DNA of 64,000 bases from Bacteroidota bacterium (lineage in GTDB: Bacteria > Bacteroidota > Bacteroidia > Bacteroidales > Prolixibacteraceae), in the NCBI GenBank assembly GCA_030698405.1, contig JAUYMU010000055.1:62001-126000 (forward strand), given 5' to 3'. Position numbers and translations under genes: made by a program. Shown here one piece after another: positions 23,101-31,530 of the stretch. The notes beneath the pieces were generated by a model. It was given only the letters and a program-made list of their open reading frames with translations. It was not told the origin of the DNA and searched no databases. How positions within the stretch are numbered: the first letter of the stretch is position 1; every line of letters begins with the position of its first letter.

Positions 23101-25910
23101 GTAATTCTGGTACAGCAAATTTGACAAATGTTGTTTTTTCAAATAATACATCAACTGGTGGCGGGGGTGCTGTTATTACTGGAGGTACTTTGGGAGCTAA
23201 TGCTATATTTACTAACGTAGTATTTTCAAGAAATAGAACATTTCAAATTGGGGGCGCAGCTCGTGGGGGTGCAGTAATAAATAATGGCAGACCATCAACC
23301 TTTATAAATTGCACTTTCTATGGAAATTCATCAGATGAAAGAGCGGGCGCAATGTATAATGTTAATAATACCACAGTGCAAATTAAGAATTGTATTTTTT
23401 GGGGTAATAGTGCTCCTACCAGTTCCGATATTGACAATGCTTTTAATGGAGGATTACTACCAGCTATCACAACTTCACTCTTCGGTGTTGATCCATTATT
23501 CGTTAATGCTGCTGATCCTGATGGAGGCGATAATAGTTGGATTACCGGTGATGATGGTTTGCGTTTACAAATTGGCTCACCGGCTAATAATACAGGTACT
23601 GCAGCCGGCTCACCCGCAACAGATATTTTAGGTGTGGCAAGGCTTGGTAATACAGATATTGGAGCTTATGAGTTTGGATGTTCAGCGCCAACTTTTACCA
23701 ACTGCCCGGGTAACCAAAATGTCAACAGTTCAGTGGGTTCATGTAGTGCGGTTGTTAATTATAATGCAACAGCAACAGCAACAGACACACCAGCACCAAC
23801 GCTTACTTATCAATTTTCAGGAGCAACAACAGGTTCGGGTAGTGGTACCGGAAGTGGCTCAACATTCAATGTGGGTGTAACAACGGTTACGATTACTGCA
23901 ACAAATCTATGCGGTAATCCTGCATGTTCATTTACTGTATCGGTAGTTGATAATACACCGCCATCAGTAACCTGCAAATCTACAACAGTATATTTGAATT
24001 CAGCCGGAACGGCTTCTATTGTTCCTGCTGATGTTTACTTAACCGGAAGTGATAATTGCGGAACAGTAAACATGGTTTCGGTATATCCAAGTTCATTTAC
24101 CTGCGCTAACTTAGGAAGTAATACTGTAACGCTGACTGTAAATGACGGGCATGGAAATACCAATACATGTACATCAACTGTCACAGTAGTTGATAATACA
24201 CCACCTTCAATAACATGTCCTGCAAATAAAACTTCAGCCAGTGATGCGGGGTTATGCACCAAGACGTTTACGACGGACCAAATCGGATTGCCGTCGGCGT
24301 CAGACAATTGTTCTTATAGCATAAGCTGGTCAAGAAGTGATGCTGCGCCCATTCTTACTGATCCGTTCCAGTTTGGTGTCACCACCATCACCTGGACAGC
24401 TACAGATCCTGCCGGGCTTACAGCCTCCTGCAGCCAGACCATTACAATTGATAAGATCACCACTAATACTACAGTTACAGTAACTCCTAACTCTCAACAA
24501 TACAGTGATTTGGTTGAGTTTAAAGCTGCCATTTCGCCATGGAACTGCGCTGTTGGAGGCAATGCGGGTGGTGATGTCACCTTCTATGTAGGAACTCAGG
24601 CAATGGGAGCGCCCGTTACTATCGGATCGGATGGAATAGCAACAATGGTTTATCCTTTAGTTGAGATTCCATCGCAACCATCCAATGGTCAAATGGCACC
24701 TGGGAATCATGTGGTTTTAGCTGATTTTAACAATACTGATCCGGCATTCGACGTACAGGACAAAACAACATTATTGTCAATTATTAAGGAAGACGCTCTT
24801 GTTGAATATGTTGGTGGTGAGTTTCAGGCAACTCAAAGTTCAACATCTTCTAGTGCAAATGTTGTATTACGGGCGGTTATAAAATCTGTTGCTGATGCAC
24901 CCGGTTCAAGTGGCGATATACGAAATGCTTGTGTTACGTTCGAAATCGGAGGTATAACGATTGGGTCATTAACTCCTCAGTTACTTAATCCTGCCGACAT
25001 AACTACTGGTGTTGTTGTTTATAATTGGACAGCCAATATTGGTACTGCAGATTATTCAACGTTTGATTTAAGAGTAAAAGCCAATTGTTATTTTACTGGC
25101 GAAGATCAAACGGTAATAACCGTGTATAAGCCTGTGGGTGATTTCATTACAGGAGGTGGAAATATAAAGCCAACCCTTTCATCAGGAGTTTATGCTTCAA
25201 CAGCAGGTCAGAAAACCAATTTTGGATTCCATGTAAAATTCAATAAAAAAGGCACTAGTCTTCAGGGAGGAATGAATATTATCTTCCGGCGGCAAGTAGG
25301 TGTTGAAACACAGCTATTCCAGATTAAGACTAATTCAATGTCATCATTGGGTGTGAATATCTCGGATCCGAAAGCAAAAACTGGTGTATTTACCTCAAAG
25401 GCAAACCTGAAGAATCTCACTACTGGCGAAAGTTTAGGTGGAAATCTTCAACTTCAGGTAAAAATTTCTGATCGTGGAGAGCCGGGTGCAAATGATGATA
25501 TTGCCATTACTCTTTGGGATGGAAAAATACTTCTGTATTCCAGCAATTGGACAGGTCTAAATACTATCCCACTGTTATTGTCCGGCGGAAATTTAGTTGT
25601 TCAATCAGGATTTGGTCTGAAATCTGCCGAAATTGTAACAGGCATTTCTGAAATACCCACAAGTTTTGAGTTTGGCATGTATCCAAACCCGACAAAAGGA
25701 GAGGTTACACTTGAAATTACTTCTTCAGAAATTCAGAATTCAGAGGTAATTGTTCGGAGTATTACAGGTAGTGAAGTGTTCCGAAAGGAATACAAAGCAT
25801 CGGAACAAATCCGGTTCGACCTTTCGAAACTGGTAAGTGGTACTTATCTGGTAACATTGGAAATTGACGGAAAATTTATTGTAAAAAAATTGATACTCGA
25901 CAAAAATTAG
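20145..25910 (+). CDS. Giant multidomain T9SS-sorted surface protein (1921 aa)
   Basis: Signal peptide (about 1-23), then a beta-propeller-like region (25 to about 400) of repeated 'AYDASSNTAAVVWQ'-type blades. Next come two near-identical repeats around TVAEIDNGST and SDIATNPNVVTLTVTDNHGN with acidic calcium-type motifs. Ig/PKD-like repeats with TTICxGGSTTLT follow, then a choice-of-anchor-D-like segment (TDFGDVITGNNFVRTYTVQN). A right-handed beta-helix segment begins NNDAGLGSLRQAV, and HYR-like domains contain VVDNTPPSITCPANKT. The last ~75 residues are a type A T9SS sorting domain (MYPNPTKGEVTLEI ... SGTYLVTLEIDGKFIVKKL). The product should be secreted by T9SS and anchored to the surface, probably as an adhesin or matrix protein. 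Confidence 0.92.
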   Translation: MKNFYFFTYLLLFALILGNQASAIEVVTDVKIGTNLNSSQFSQVVSCTNGNNFLVVWSGDQDGKDRIYYNFQDVASVSGVPVTTGALLSEIVIGKFNYAERPQVAYDASSNTAAVVWQESHVMLKDSVVMAVINTSTKLKTTQIVVASGSWNMSSTVSSNHNGTYLVVWYDATSQNISGRFYGTSGSPVGSAVVLGSVPSGYLLPYSIDIDYNSTDAQFLVSWADLSTNLFSRTIKTDGTLGTLNNYSTISGVINPAIAYNDLTNEFLLVYDDFAGNISGILTDNTGVKIGSPLTFGSIPGIQAKPDVRLNSDNHAYAISWHDPSLTAGIWFQEYSGTLVPTFTTAVKIDSQTATSYAPSIAYGGSEYWISWFGQSPALKDEMYLQRYESDYTQVNAKCKNVTISLNASGSYTLTVAEIDNGSTASSGIASMVLSKTVFTCNDIATNPNEVTLTVTGIDGNEESCTATVTVVDDVDPVAKAKAYTAELDATGNVTITPANVDDGSSDACGILSMALSKTDFTCSDIATNPNVVTLTVTDNHGNTNTATANVTVTTNNPSVAPTSISGTTTICSPNSTTLTAVGGTLGTGANYQWGTGAVVGTSPLVGETASTLTVSPANTTTYWVRIENATAPCFTNTDGVTQDVTVDQPSVAPTGATGTTTICVGGSTTLTVTGGSKGIGAVTEWFSGSCGGTLEFTGDSFTVSPGTTTTYLVRYSGDCNTTTCATVIVTVVTQEINVQGNSITIVDGAIAPSLTDQTDFGDVITGNNFVRTYTVQNTGTDNLTVSGITVTGGNAGMFTVGSLTPASPIAGGGSATFTVSFAPTSTGIKTTTVHIANNDCDETDYDFAIQGIGTCVTDPVVVNNNDAGLGSLRQAVLEACPGSTITFSGVASPIILTTGEIVINKNLTINGPGVNMLSVSGNNSSRVFNITSGVTVDINNLTITSGHASFGGGITNGGTLALNNIVFSGNNASAPSTFSTGGGLSNSGTANLTNVVFSNNTSTGGGGAVITGGTLGANAIFTNVVFSRNRTFQIGGAARGGAVINNGRPSTFINCTFYGNSSDERAGAMYNVNNTTVQIKNCIFWGNSAPTSSDIDNAFNGGLLPAITTSLFGVDPLFVNAADPDGGDNSWITGDDGLRLQIGSPANNTGTAAGSPATDILGVARLGNTDIGAYEFGCSAPTFTNCPGNQNVNSSVGSCSAVVNYNATATATDTPAPTLTYQFSGATTGSGSGTGSGSTFNVGVTTVTITATNLCGNPACSFTVSVVDNTPPSVTCKSTTVYLNSAGTASIVPADVYLTGSDNCGTVNMVSVYPSSFTCANLGSNTVTLTVNDGHGNTNTCTSTVTVVDNTPPSITCPANKTSASDAGLCTKTFTTDQIGLPSASDNCSYSISWSRSDAAPILTDPFQFGVTTITWTATDPAGLTASCSQTITIDKITTNTTVTVTPNSQQYSDLVEFKAAISPWNCAVGGNAGGDVTFYVGTQAMGAPVTIGSDGIATMVYPLVEIPSQPSNGQMAPGNHVVLADFNNTDPAFDVQDKTTLLSIIKEDALVEYVGGEFQATQSSTSSSANVVLRAVIKSVADAPGSSGDIRNACVTFEIGGITIGSLTPQLLNPADITTGVVVYNWTANIGTADYSTFDLRVKANCYFTGEDQTVITVYKPVGDFITGGGNIKPTLSSGVYASTAGQKTNFGFHVKFNKKGTSLQGGMNIIFRRQVGVETQLFQIKTNSMSSLGVNISDPKAKTGVFTSKANLKNLTTGESLGGNLQLQVKISDRGEPGANDDIAITLWDGKILLYSSNWTGLNTIPLLLSGGNLVVQSGFGLKSAEIVTGISEIPTSFEFGMYPNPTKGEVTLEITSSEIQNSEVIVRSITGSEVFRKEYKASEQIRFDLSKLVSGTYLVTLEIDGKFIVKKLILDKN

Positions 25911-25934
25911 AATTCTAATAAATTTGTAATATTA

Positions 25935-25964
25935 AAACAGGAGCCAATTGGTTCCTGTTTTTTT
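25935..25964 (+). terminator. Terminator of the giant surface protein gene
   Basis: Stem aaacaggagcc / ggttcctgttt (25935-25945, 25950-25960) with loop aatt and a T-run, 25 nt after the stop codon. Confidence 0.85.
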
Positions 25965-26069
25965 GAAAGGAAAGCCATGAATTTAGAGAACAAGATTGAA
26001 TATTTGGCACGTGAAGTAATGTTTATACACAAATTGTAGCTGCCACAACCGATTCTTTTCTGAAGAAAG

Positions 26070-26103
26070 ACGGAGGATTCTGTGAAAAGAGTCCTCCGTT
26101 TTG
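26070..26103 (+). terminator. Second terminator-like hairpin before typA
   Basis: acggagga (26070-26077) pairs with tcctccgt (26092-26099), followed by a short T-run. A 20-codon ORF (25978-26040) lies between the two hairpins but has no recognisable features. Nothing else is seen in 25965-26190. Confidence 0.5.
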
Positions 26104-26196
26104 CATTTTAATGTGCCTAAATTGTTAAAAGATCAGCATTTACAAAAACTTAATCATCCACTCACCGTAAAACCAATTTCGATTGGATTATTAGGC

Positions 26197-26204
26197 TATC
26201 TTTG
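26197..26204 (+). promoter_or_regulatory. -7 box of the typA promoter
   Basis: TATCTTTG matches TAnnTTTG exactly, 20 nt before the start codon at 26225. A clear -33 element is not visible. Confidence 0.5.
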
Positions 26205-26224
26205 CGCCTTCATTTTTGAACCCT

Positions 26225-28027
26225 ATGCAGAAGATTAGAAACATCGCGATTATTGCCCACGTTGACCACGGTAAAACAACATTGGTTGACAAGATGATTT
26301 ACTATTGTAACATCATGAAAGAACACGAGAAGATGCAGGAGCTGATTCTCGACAGCAACGATTTGGAACGTGAAAGAGGAATTACCATTCTGGCAAAGAA
26401 TGTATCGGTTATTTATAACGACATTAAAATCAATATAATAGATACTCCTGGTCACGCCGATTTTGGTGGTGAAGTTGAACGGGTGCTGAACATGGCTGAT
26501 GGTGTTTTATTGCTGGTGGATGCTTTTGAAGGCACCATGCCGCAAACACGTTTCGTATTGTCGAAAGCGCTCGCTTTAGGCCTGAAACCGATTGTTGTGG
26601 TAAATAAAGTTGACAAACCAAATTGCCGTCCTGAAGAAGTTCATGAGCAGGTTTTCGACCTGATGTACAGCTTGAACGCAACCGAAGAACAATTAAATTT
26701 CCCGACAATTTACGGATCGGCAAAACAAGGCTGGATGTCAGACGACTGGAAAGTTCCAACTGACAACATCGAAGCTTTGCTTAAATCCATTGTAAAACAT
26801 ATTCCCGGACCAGTTCCAAATCCCGGAACTCCGCAGGTTTTGATTACTTCACTCGATTATTCATCCTATGTTGGTCGTATTGCTATTGGCCGCATCCATC
26901 GGGGCGAAATCGCTGAAGGAATGAACGTTTCGCTTGTAAAACGCGATGGTTCAGTAAAACGTACGAAAATTAAAGAACTGCATACATTTACAGGTCTCGG
27001 ACGCCAGAAAGTTGAAAGTATGGTTTCCGGAGATATTTGTGCCATGGTTGGAATTGATGGTTTCGACATTGGCGATACCGTTTGCGATTGGGAAAATCCT
27101 GAACCGCTTGATCCGATTGCGGTGGATGAGCCTACCATGAGTATGACATTCATGATTAACAACTCGCCATTCTACGGAAAAGAGGGAAAATATGTGACTT
27201 CGCGCCACTTGAAAGACCGTCTGGAAAAGGAACTGGAGAAGAATCTTGCTTTGCGGGTACTTCCAACTGATTCAGCAGATTCTTACACTGTTTATGGACG
27301 TGGAGTACTGCATTTATCGGTGCTGATTGAAACCATGCGTCGCGAAGGATACGAGCTTCAGGTTGGACAACCTCAGGTTTTGTTTAAAGAAATTGATGGT
27401 GACAGATGTGAACCAATCGAAGAATTGCACGTGGATGTACCTGAAGAGTATTCAGGAAAAGTGGTTGAAATGGCCTCGCAGCGAAAAGGCGAAATGCAAA
27501 TAATGGAGCGAAAAGGCGATCGCATTCACCTCGAATTCATTATTCCATCACGCGGAATTATCGGTATGCGTACCAATATGTTGACTGCCACTGCCGGAGA
27601 AGCGGTGATGAACCATCGTTTTATTGAATATCAGCCTTATAAGGGTGCAATCGATATTCGGAACAACGGTTCTTTGGTTGCCCTTGAAACCGGTACTGCA
27701 TTTGCCTATTCGATCAGTAAACTTGCTGACAGGGGATCATTTTTCATCGATCCACAGCAGGAAATATATGAAGGACAGGTGATTGGTGAAAACAATCGTG
27801 GTGATGATTTAACCATCAATGTAACCAAGCCCAAAAAATTGACCAACATGCGGGCTTCTGGTACCGATGAAAAAATGAGGTTGATTACTCCGATTAGATT
27901 TAGTCTGGAAGAGGCTTTGGAATATATCAAAGATGACGAACTGGTTGAGGTTACTCCACTTTCAATCAGGATGCGTAAGATCTACCTGAAAGAACACGAA
28001 CGTAAAAGATTGGCTAAGAACAGTTAA
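26225..28027 (+). CDS. typA: Ribosome-associated GTPase TypA/BipA
   Basis: A translational GTPase that helps late 50S subunit assembly and stress or cold adaptation. 600 residues from ATG 26225 (three extra codons start from a TTG). G motifs: [14 protein letters not shown] (P-loop), [17 protein letters not shown] with the catalytic His, and NKVDKPN. Domains II, III and V follow, with [20 protein letters not shown] and the C-terminal TypA domain ending [14 protein letters not shown]. It is flanked by terminators on both sides, so it is probably monocistronic. Confidence 0.97.
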   Translation: MQKIRNIAIIAHVDHGKTTLVDKMIYYCNIMKEHEKMQELILDSNDLERERGITILAKNVSVIYNDIKINIIDTPGHADFGGEVERVLNMADGVLLLVDAFEGTMPQTRFVLSKALALGLKPIVVVNKVDKPNCRPEEVHEQVFDLMYSLNATEEQLNFPTIYGSAKQGWMSDDWKVPTDNIEALLKSIVKHIPGPVPNPGTPQVLITSLDYSSYVGRIAIGRIHRGEIAEGMNVSLVKRDGSVKRTKIKELHTFTGLGRQKVESMVSGDICAMVGIDGFDIGDTVCDWENPEPLDPIAVDEPTMSMTFMINNSPFYGKEGKYVTSRHLKDRLEKELEKNLALRVLPTDSADSYTVYGRGVLHLSVLIETMRREGYELQVGQPQVLFKEIDGDRCEPIEELHVDVPEEYSGKVVEMASQRKGEMQIMERKGDRIHLEFIIPSRGIIGMRTNMLTATAGEAVMNHRFIEYQPYKGAIDIRNNGSLVALETGTAFAYSISKLADRGSFFIDPQQEIYEGQVIGENNRGDDLTINVTKPKKLTNMRASGTDEKMRLITPIRFSLEEALEYIKDDELVEVTPLSIRMRKIYLKEHERKRLAKNS

Positions 28028-28055
28028 TAATAAGCTTGCATATCCAAAAATATAG

Positions 28056-28092
28056 AAACCCTGATCGGAATTAACCCTGATCAGGGTTTTTC
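28056..28092 (+). terminator. Terminator of typA
   Basis: aaaccctgat (28056-28065) pairs with atcagggttt (28080-28089), followed by T's. The internal copy ccctgatcaggg could form a shorter alternative hairpin. Confidence 0.8.
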
Positions 28093-28235
28093 TTTGATAT
28101 ATTGCTGATCATTTATTTCTTTCTTTTTCCTGAATGTGTATTGTTCTATAACACAAATAAGCACGTTTTAAAACATTCTTTTTTCAGTTTAAAAGTTGTA
28201 CTTTTTGCATAACCAATAATTTAACACTTTTCATT

Positions 28236-28937
28236 ATGAATGTCATCTCAACTTGCCTTACGGGAACTGCAACTATTCTGTCATGCAGAAAGATTGCACA
28301 GTCATTTAGTGAAAACATCTACGAACTCTCTTCTATCAGGCACAATTGGTCGCCTGAATATGCCGCAAATCTGAAGGAAAGAATTAATTCGATTATGCAC
28401 CAGTATTTTACAGAAGAATCACTCTCTGAACACCTCGAAAAACATGGCCAGTTTTACGAACTGATGGTTGCCGCGTTGAAAGACGTCACCGTATTTCGCG
28501 CCGAATTGAAAGTTGATTTCAGTTACGACAAACCATTTCTGAAAGAGACATTTGAAAAATTGGGATATGTTGATTATTACAGCGATGCGAAAAATGGCGA
28601 TCATTTTAGTCTGTACAAAATGATGTCAACATTTAAGCGCAACATGGACAGTGATTTACAACAAGTGATTCTTGCCCGGGGTATCGACCAACATTTGCTC
28701 AACCGGCTACTTTCTTACCGCGAAAAACTGGCTGAACTAAGGAACTGCTTTGATATTCTGAACGGCAAAAACGAATTGGGAGCCGAATTGAAACGGGAAA
28801 TCAATTCTATTTATTCTGAAGTAAAGGATATTTGCCGTATAGCTACTGCTTATTACGAATTTGACCCTGTTCAGCGTGATAGGTTCTGCTTTTACAAGGT
28901 CATGATTGGCCTTCGAAAATCGATGCTGGTAAACTAA
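28236..28937 (+). CDS. Conserved helical protein of unknown function
   Basis: 233 residues, predicted almost entirely helical and cytoplasmic, with no signal peptide despite a short hydrophobic N terminus. Notable segments are YSDAKNGDHFSLYKMMSTFK and FDPVQRDRFCFYKVMIGLRK, two related FxLYK/FCFYK blocks suggesting an internal duplication. I do not recognise the family. It stands alone between two terminators. A promoter is likely in 28160-28220 (tactttttgc near 28199 resembles the -7 box with one extra T). Confidence 0.65.
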   Translation: MNVISTCLTGTATILSCRKIAQSFSENIYELSSIRHNWSPEYAANLKERINSIMHQYFTEESLSEHLEKHGQFYELMVAALKDVTVFRAELKVDFSYDKPFLKETFEKLGYVDYYSDAKNGDHFSLYKMMSTFKRNMDSDLQQVILARGIDQHLLNRLLSYREKLAELRNCFDILNGKNELGAELKREINSIYSEVKDICRIATAYYEFDPVQRDRFCFYKVMIGLRKSMLVN

Positions 28938-28940
28938 TCA

Positions 28941-28979
28941 AAAAAAATCCGGAGGCTCACAACCTTCGGATTTTTTTTT
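28941..28979. terminator. Bidirectional terminator
   Basis: aatccggagg and ccttcggatt (28946-28955, 28963-28972) pair over 10 bp with one G-U, flanked by A's and T's, between convergent genes. Confidence 0.8.
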
Positions 28980-29000
28980 ATTCAAATATTTTACAACGGT

Positions 29001-29582
29001 TTATTCCTGATCGTCAGTTTCTTCCAATTCGGTTTCTTCGTCTTCCTCGTCATCTGCCGAATAAACTACATCCAAGTCTTCATCTTCAAAAACCTGAGTT
29101 TTTGTCACTTCTTTCAAGGGTTTCAGGTTTGATGGAATCTTTGCATTCACTTTGTCTTCAAAATAAGGGAAAACATCAATGATATTGCATATTGCCAGTG
29201 AAGTGGTTTGATAAGGAACCAGCACATAGGCAAGTCCTTCTTCGAGGCGCTGAAGTGCCTGCTTCAGATCATCGGCGGCAACCAGGAAATAGTTGTTTAT
29301 TTTCTTCTCTTTTCCTGCTTTTTCATCAATGGTTACAATGCCAATTCTTGCTTTGTACCACCATTCGCCGTTTTCGTGGGGATATATTTCAACGATATTC
29401 GATTTTTTGATATTGTCAACCATAAATTCACCACGAACCATGGTTTCCATTTGCTGAATGATGCGTGTTTCTGCATCTGTAAACGATACGGCATCTACCA
29501 GATACACTTCGCTCACTTTGCGCTCGCGGCCGTCATCGTCAATTTTTACGTATTTTACTTTACACTCGAACCAGGTTTGCAT
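29001..29582 (-). CDS. DUF4494 family protein
   Basis: 193 residues. The core (1 to about 145) matches the Bacteroidota family DUF4494: WFECKVKYVKIDDDGRERKV, SEVYLVDAVSFTDAETRI, NGEWWYKARIGIVTIDEKAG and INNYFLVAADDLKQALQRL. It resembles a duplicated beta-alpha unit. The C-terminal 35 residues are strongly acidic (DDEEDEETELEETDDQE) and likely disordered. The family has no assigned function. Confidence 0.85.
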   Translation of the reverse strand: MQTWFECKVKYVKIDDDGRERKVSEVYLVDAVSFTDAETRIIQQMETMVRGEFMVDNIKKSNIVEIYPHENGEWWYKARIGIVTIDEKAGKEKKINNYFLVAADDLKQALQRLEEGLAYVLVPYQTTSLAICNIIDVFPYFEDKVNAKIPSNLKPLKEVTKTQVFEDEDLDVVYSADDEEDEETELEETDDQE

Positions 29583-29666
29583 ACTTTATTTTTTTTGATC
29601 TGCAAAGATATTTTCTCTCTCCGGATATCCTTCGGAAAACGGAAATAGTTTTAAACAATTTATGGA

Positions 29667-30512
29667 TTATACCAAAAAGAAGGGGCTGTTGATGGTGTAT
29701 AATTTAGTAATACAACTGGTGGTTTGTTCCCGTTTCATTACCACAAAGTTATTCTCAAGTTCAATACCGCTCAAGTATAAACGGTAAGGAATCATGCCTG
29801 GCAGCTCGTCTTTAAAACCGTAGGTTGACCATTTATTTATCCCATTTATCATTTCGAGAAGTTGCGAACAAAGTAACAACGCTTCATCTGTTGAAGAAAA
29901 ATAACCACTCTCAAAATAGTAATCAATCAGTCGCAAAATAGTATCAAAAGTACGGTCAGTCCAAATCTCAACAGAAGGTATTACTTTGTAAACATCAGTT
30001 AGTTGCTTGTAAATACCTATTAGTTCATCATCCTTCATCAGTGTACAGAATTCACCGAAGTTACCTATGAAAGCCCCAGTACTGTTCGACCACGAAAAAA
30101 CCTTAAACAAGGTGAGTTCGGTGTAAGGTAAAAAATGGAACATCGGAATATCAATAGCGGTAAAAAATACCTCTTTTTTATTTGCTTTCGCCAAGGCAGT
30201 AAAGCTTTGCAGCAATTGCTTCATGTAATGCTTGTAAACAACGGCATCATTAAGATCAAGCGGAATGTATCCGAAATTCAGCGTTTGCTGTTTCGCACCA
30301 ACAAGTGCATCAAATGAAATATTAAAATGAGTACAAATTTTGGTTAGTTCATCAACATCAAGTTTTTTTTCGCCTCTAATACGCCTATACACTGCATCAT
30401 TGCTGATGTTCAACAAATCGGCAAGCGCATCTACCAGTGAGATGTTACTAGAAGCATGACTTTTAAGTTGCTCAAACAACAACGACTGTAAATCGACCTT
30501 TTTTTCTTCCAT
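29667..30512 (-). CDS. XRE-type helix-turn-helix regulator
   Basis: 281 residues from ATG 30512 (two more codons begin from a TTG). Residues about 15-70 form a cI-like helix-turn-helix: SLVDALADLLNISNDAVYRR and IRGEKKLDVDELTKICTHFN. The remaining 210 residues are an uncharacterised helical domain, perhaps ligand-binding. It is divergent from a lipoprotein gene with exact 17-bp direct repeats in the intervening space, which suggests auto-regulation and control of the divergent genes (inference). Confidence 0.82.
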   Translation of the reverse strand: MEEKKVDLQSLLFEQLKSHASSNISLVDALADLLNISNDAVYRRIRGEKKLDVDELTKICTHFNISFDALVGAKQQTLNFGYIPLDLNDAVVYKHYMKQLLQSFTALAKANKKEVFFTAIDIPMFHFLPYTELTLFKVFSWSNSTGAFIGNFGEFCTLMKDDELIGIYKQLTDVYKVIPSVEIWTDRTFDTILRLIDYYFESGYFSSTDEALLLCSQLLEMINGINKWSTYGFKDELPGMIPYRLYLSGIELENNFVVMKREQTTSCITKLYTINSPFFLV

Positions 30513-30534
30513 AATCAAATATTTCAGTCATTTT

Positions 30535-30643
30535 TTTGCGAAAATCAATAACACAAAATTAATTCAACTTCAATTTAGTAAATATCGCAATTTTTGCAAT
30601 TGGATTTGATACTTTAGGTTACAATATTTGCGAAAATCAATAA
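30535..30643. repeat. Two exact 17-bp direct repeats in the divergent control region
   Basis: tttgcgaaaatcaataa occurs at 30535-30551 and 30627-30643, a 92-bp period. Between them lie tatcgcaatttttgcaattgg variants. Possible operators of the adjacent XRE-type regulator. Nothing else is evident in 30513-30844. Confidence 0.55.
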
Positions 30644-30844
30644 TAACTAAAAATCAATATTCAAATTCGATTTCTATAAGATTTTATACAAGCTACTTTT
30701 GCTACATCAATTAATCAATTTGGTTTTATTCCCAGTTTTATTACATGGTTCTACAAACATATTATTTAAAAAATATGAAACATGTCTGTATTATGATTGA
30801 AAATTCAGTATTTTTAAACACTAAACTACTTAAAAGTTCAAACC

Positions 30845-31381
30845 ATGAAAAAATTAAGCTTTAGAAGAATCATTCGTTTAGTCTTTGCTCTTTCAGTGGT
30901 ATTATTTTTTGGCTCAAACTGTGCAGATAATGAAGAACCTACACCAGACTATGCAGGAAAATGGGAAACTGAAAAACCATATCCATCTACAAGTGGATTT
31001 GTTAAAGTTTTTTACTATTTGGAACTTTCAAATGGCGAATTTACAGAGACCTTTGTAAAGCCCACACTAGACGCTACTTTTACTCCAACTCAAGTGAAAA
31101 TTGAAGGATTAGTTTCAATAACTGGAAATATTTTGGAATTAACACCGAATAAGCTAAGCTTTTCATACTATAACAGGTCCACATCAACTGCTACAGAACC
31201 TCATGAAAGTTATTCCAACGAAGATCAGAATTTTGATCTTCGACTTGACGGTTTGATATCACCTACTAGTAACCATAAAATGGAATACGACATTACTGAT
31301 GGGAAACTATTTCTGAAAATAGACTATAACAAGGATGGCCTTTATTCAGAAAGCGAAAAATCAGTTTACACAAAGCAGTAA
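30845..31381 (+). CDS. Predicted lipoprotein, lipocalin-like
   Basis: 178 residues. A hydrophobic signal ends in the lipobox-like FFGSNC at Cys26. The mature part is beta-rich (GKWETEKPYPSTSGFVKVFY, KLSFSYYNRS, KMEYDITDGKLFLKIDYNKD) and starts with the 'aGkWe' phrase common in lipocalin-like lipoproteins. The C-terminal DYNKDGLYSESEK resembles a calcium loop. No specific function can be assigned. It is the first of three exported proteins downstream of the XRE control region. Confidence 0.7.
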   Translation: MKKLSFRRIIRLVFALSVVLFFGSNCADNEEPTPDYAGKWETEKPYPSTSGFVKVFYYLELSNGEFTETFVKPTLDATFTPTQVKIEGLVSITGNILELTPNKLSFSYYNRSTSTATEPHESYSNEDQNFDLRLDGLISPTSNHKMEYDITDGKLFLKIDYNKDGLYSESEKSVYTKQ

Positions 31382-31530
31382 GAATTCTCATTAGAAGCCA
31401 CAAAAAAGTTGCTCCCTTCGTGGAAAGCGGCTTTGGTATTTTTGTTTCAAACCAGACGGTTTCGAAAACCTAGGCAGGCGATTCCGATGTTTTTGCACAG
31501 CTCAACAACCTCCTTATTTTAGTTAGAAAG

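Noticed and set aside
25978-26040. 20-codon ORF between two hairpins upstream of typA, as a leader peptide
   Set aside because: No codon bias toward a regulatory amino acid, and the second hairpin has only a weak T-run; insufficient evidence.
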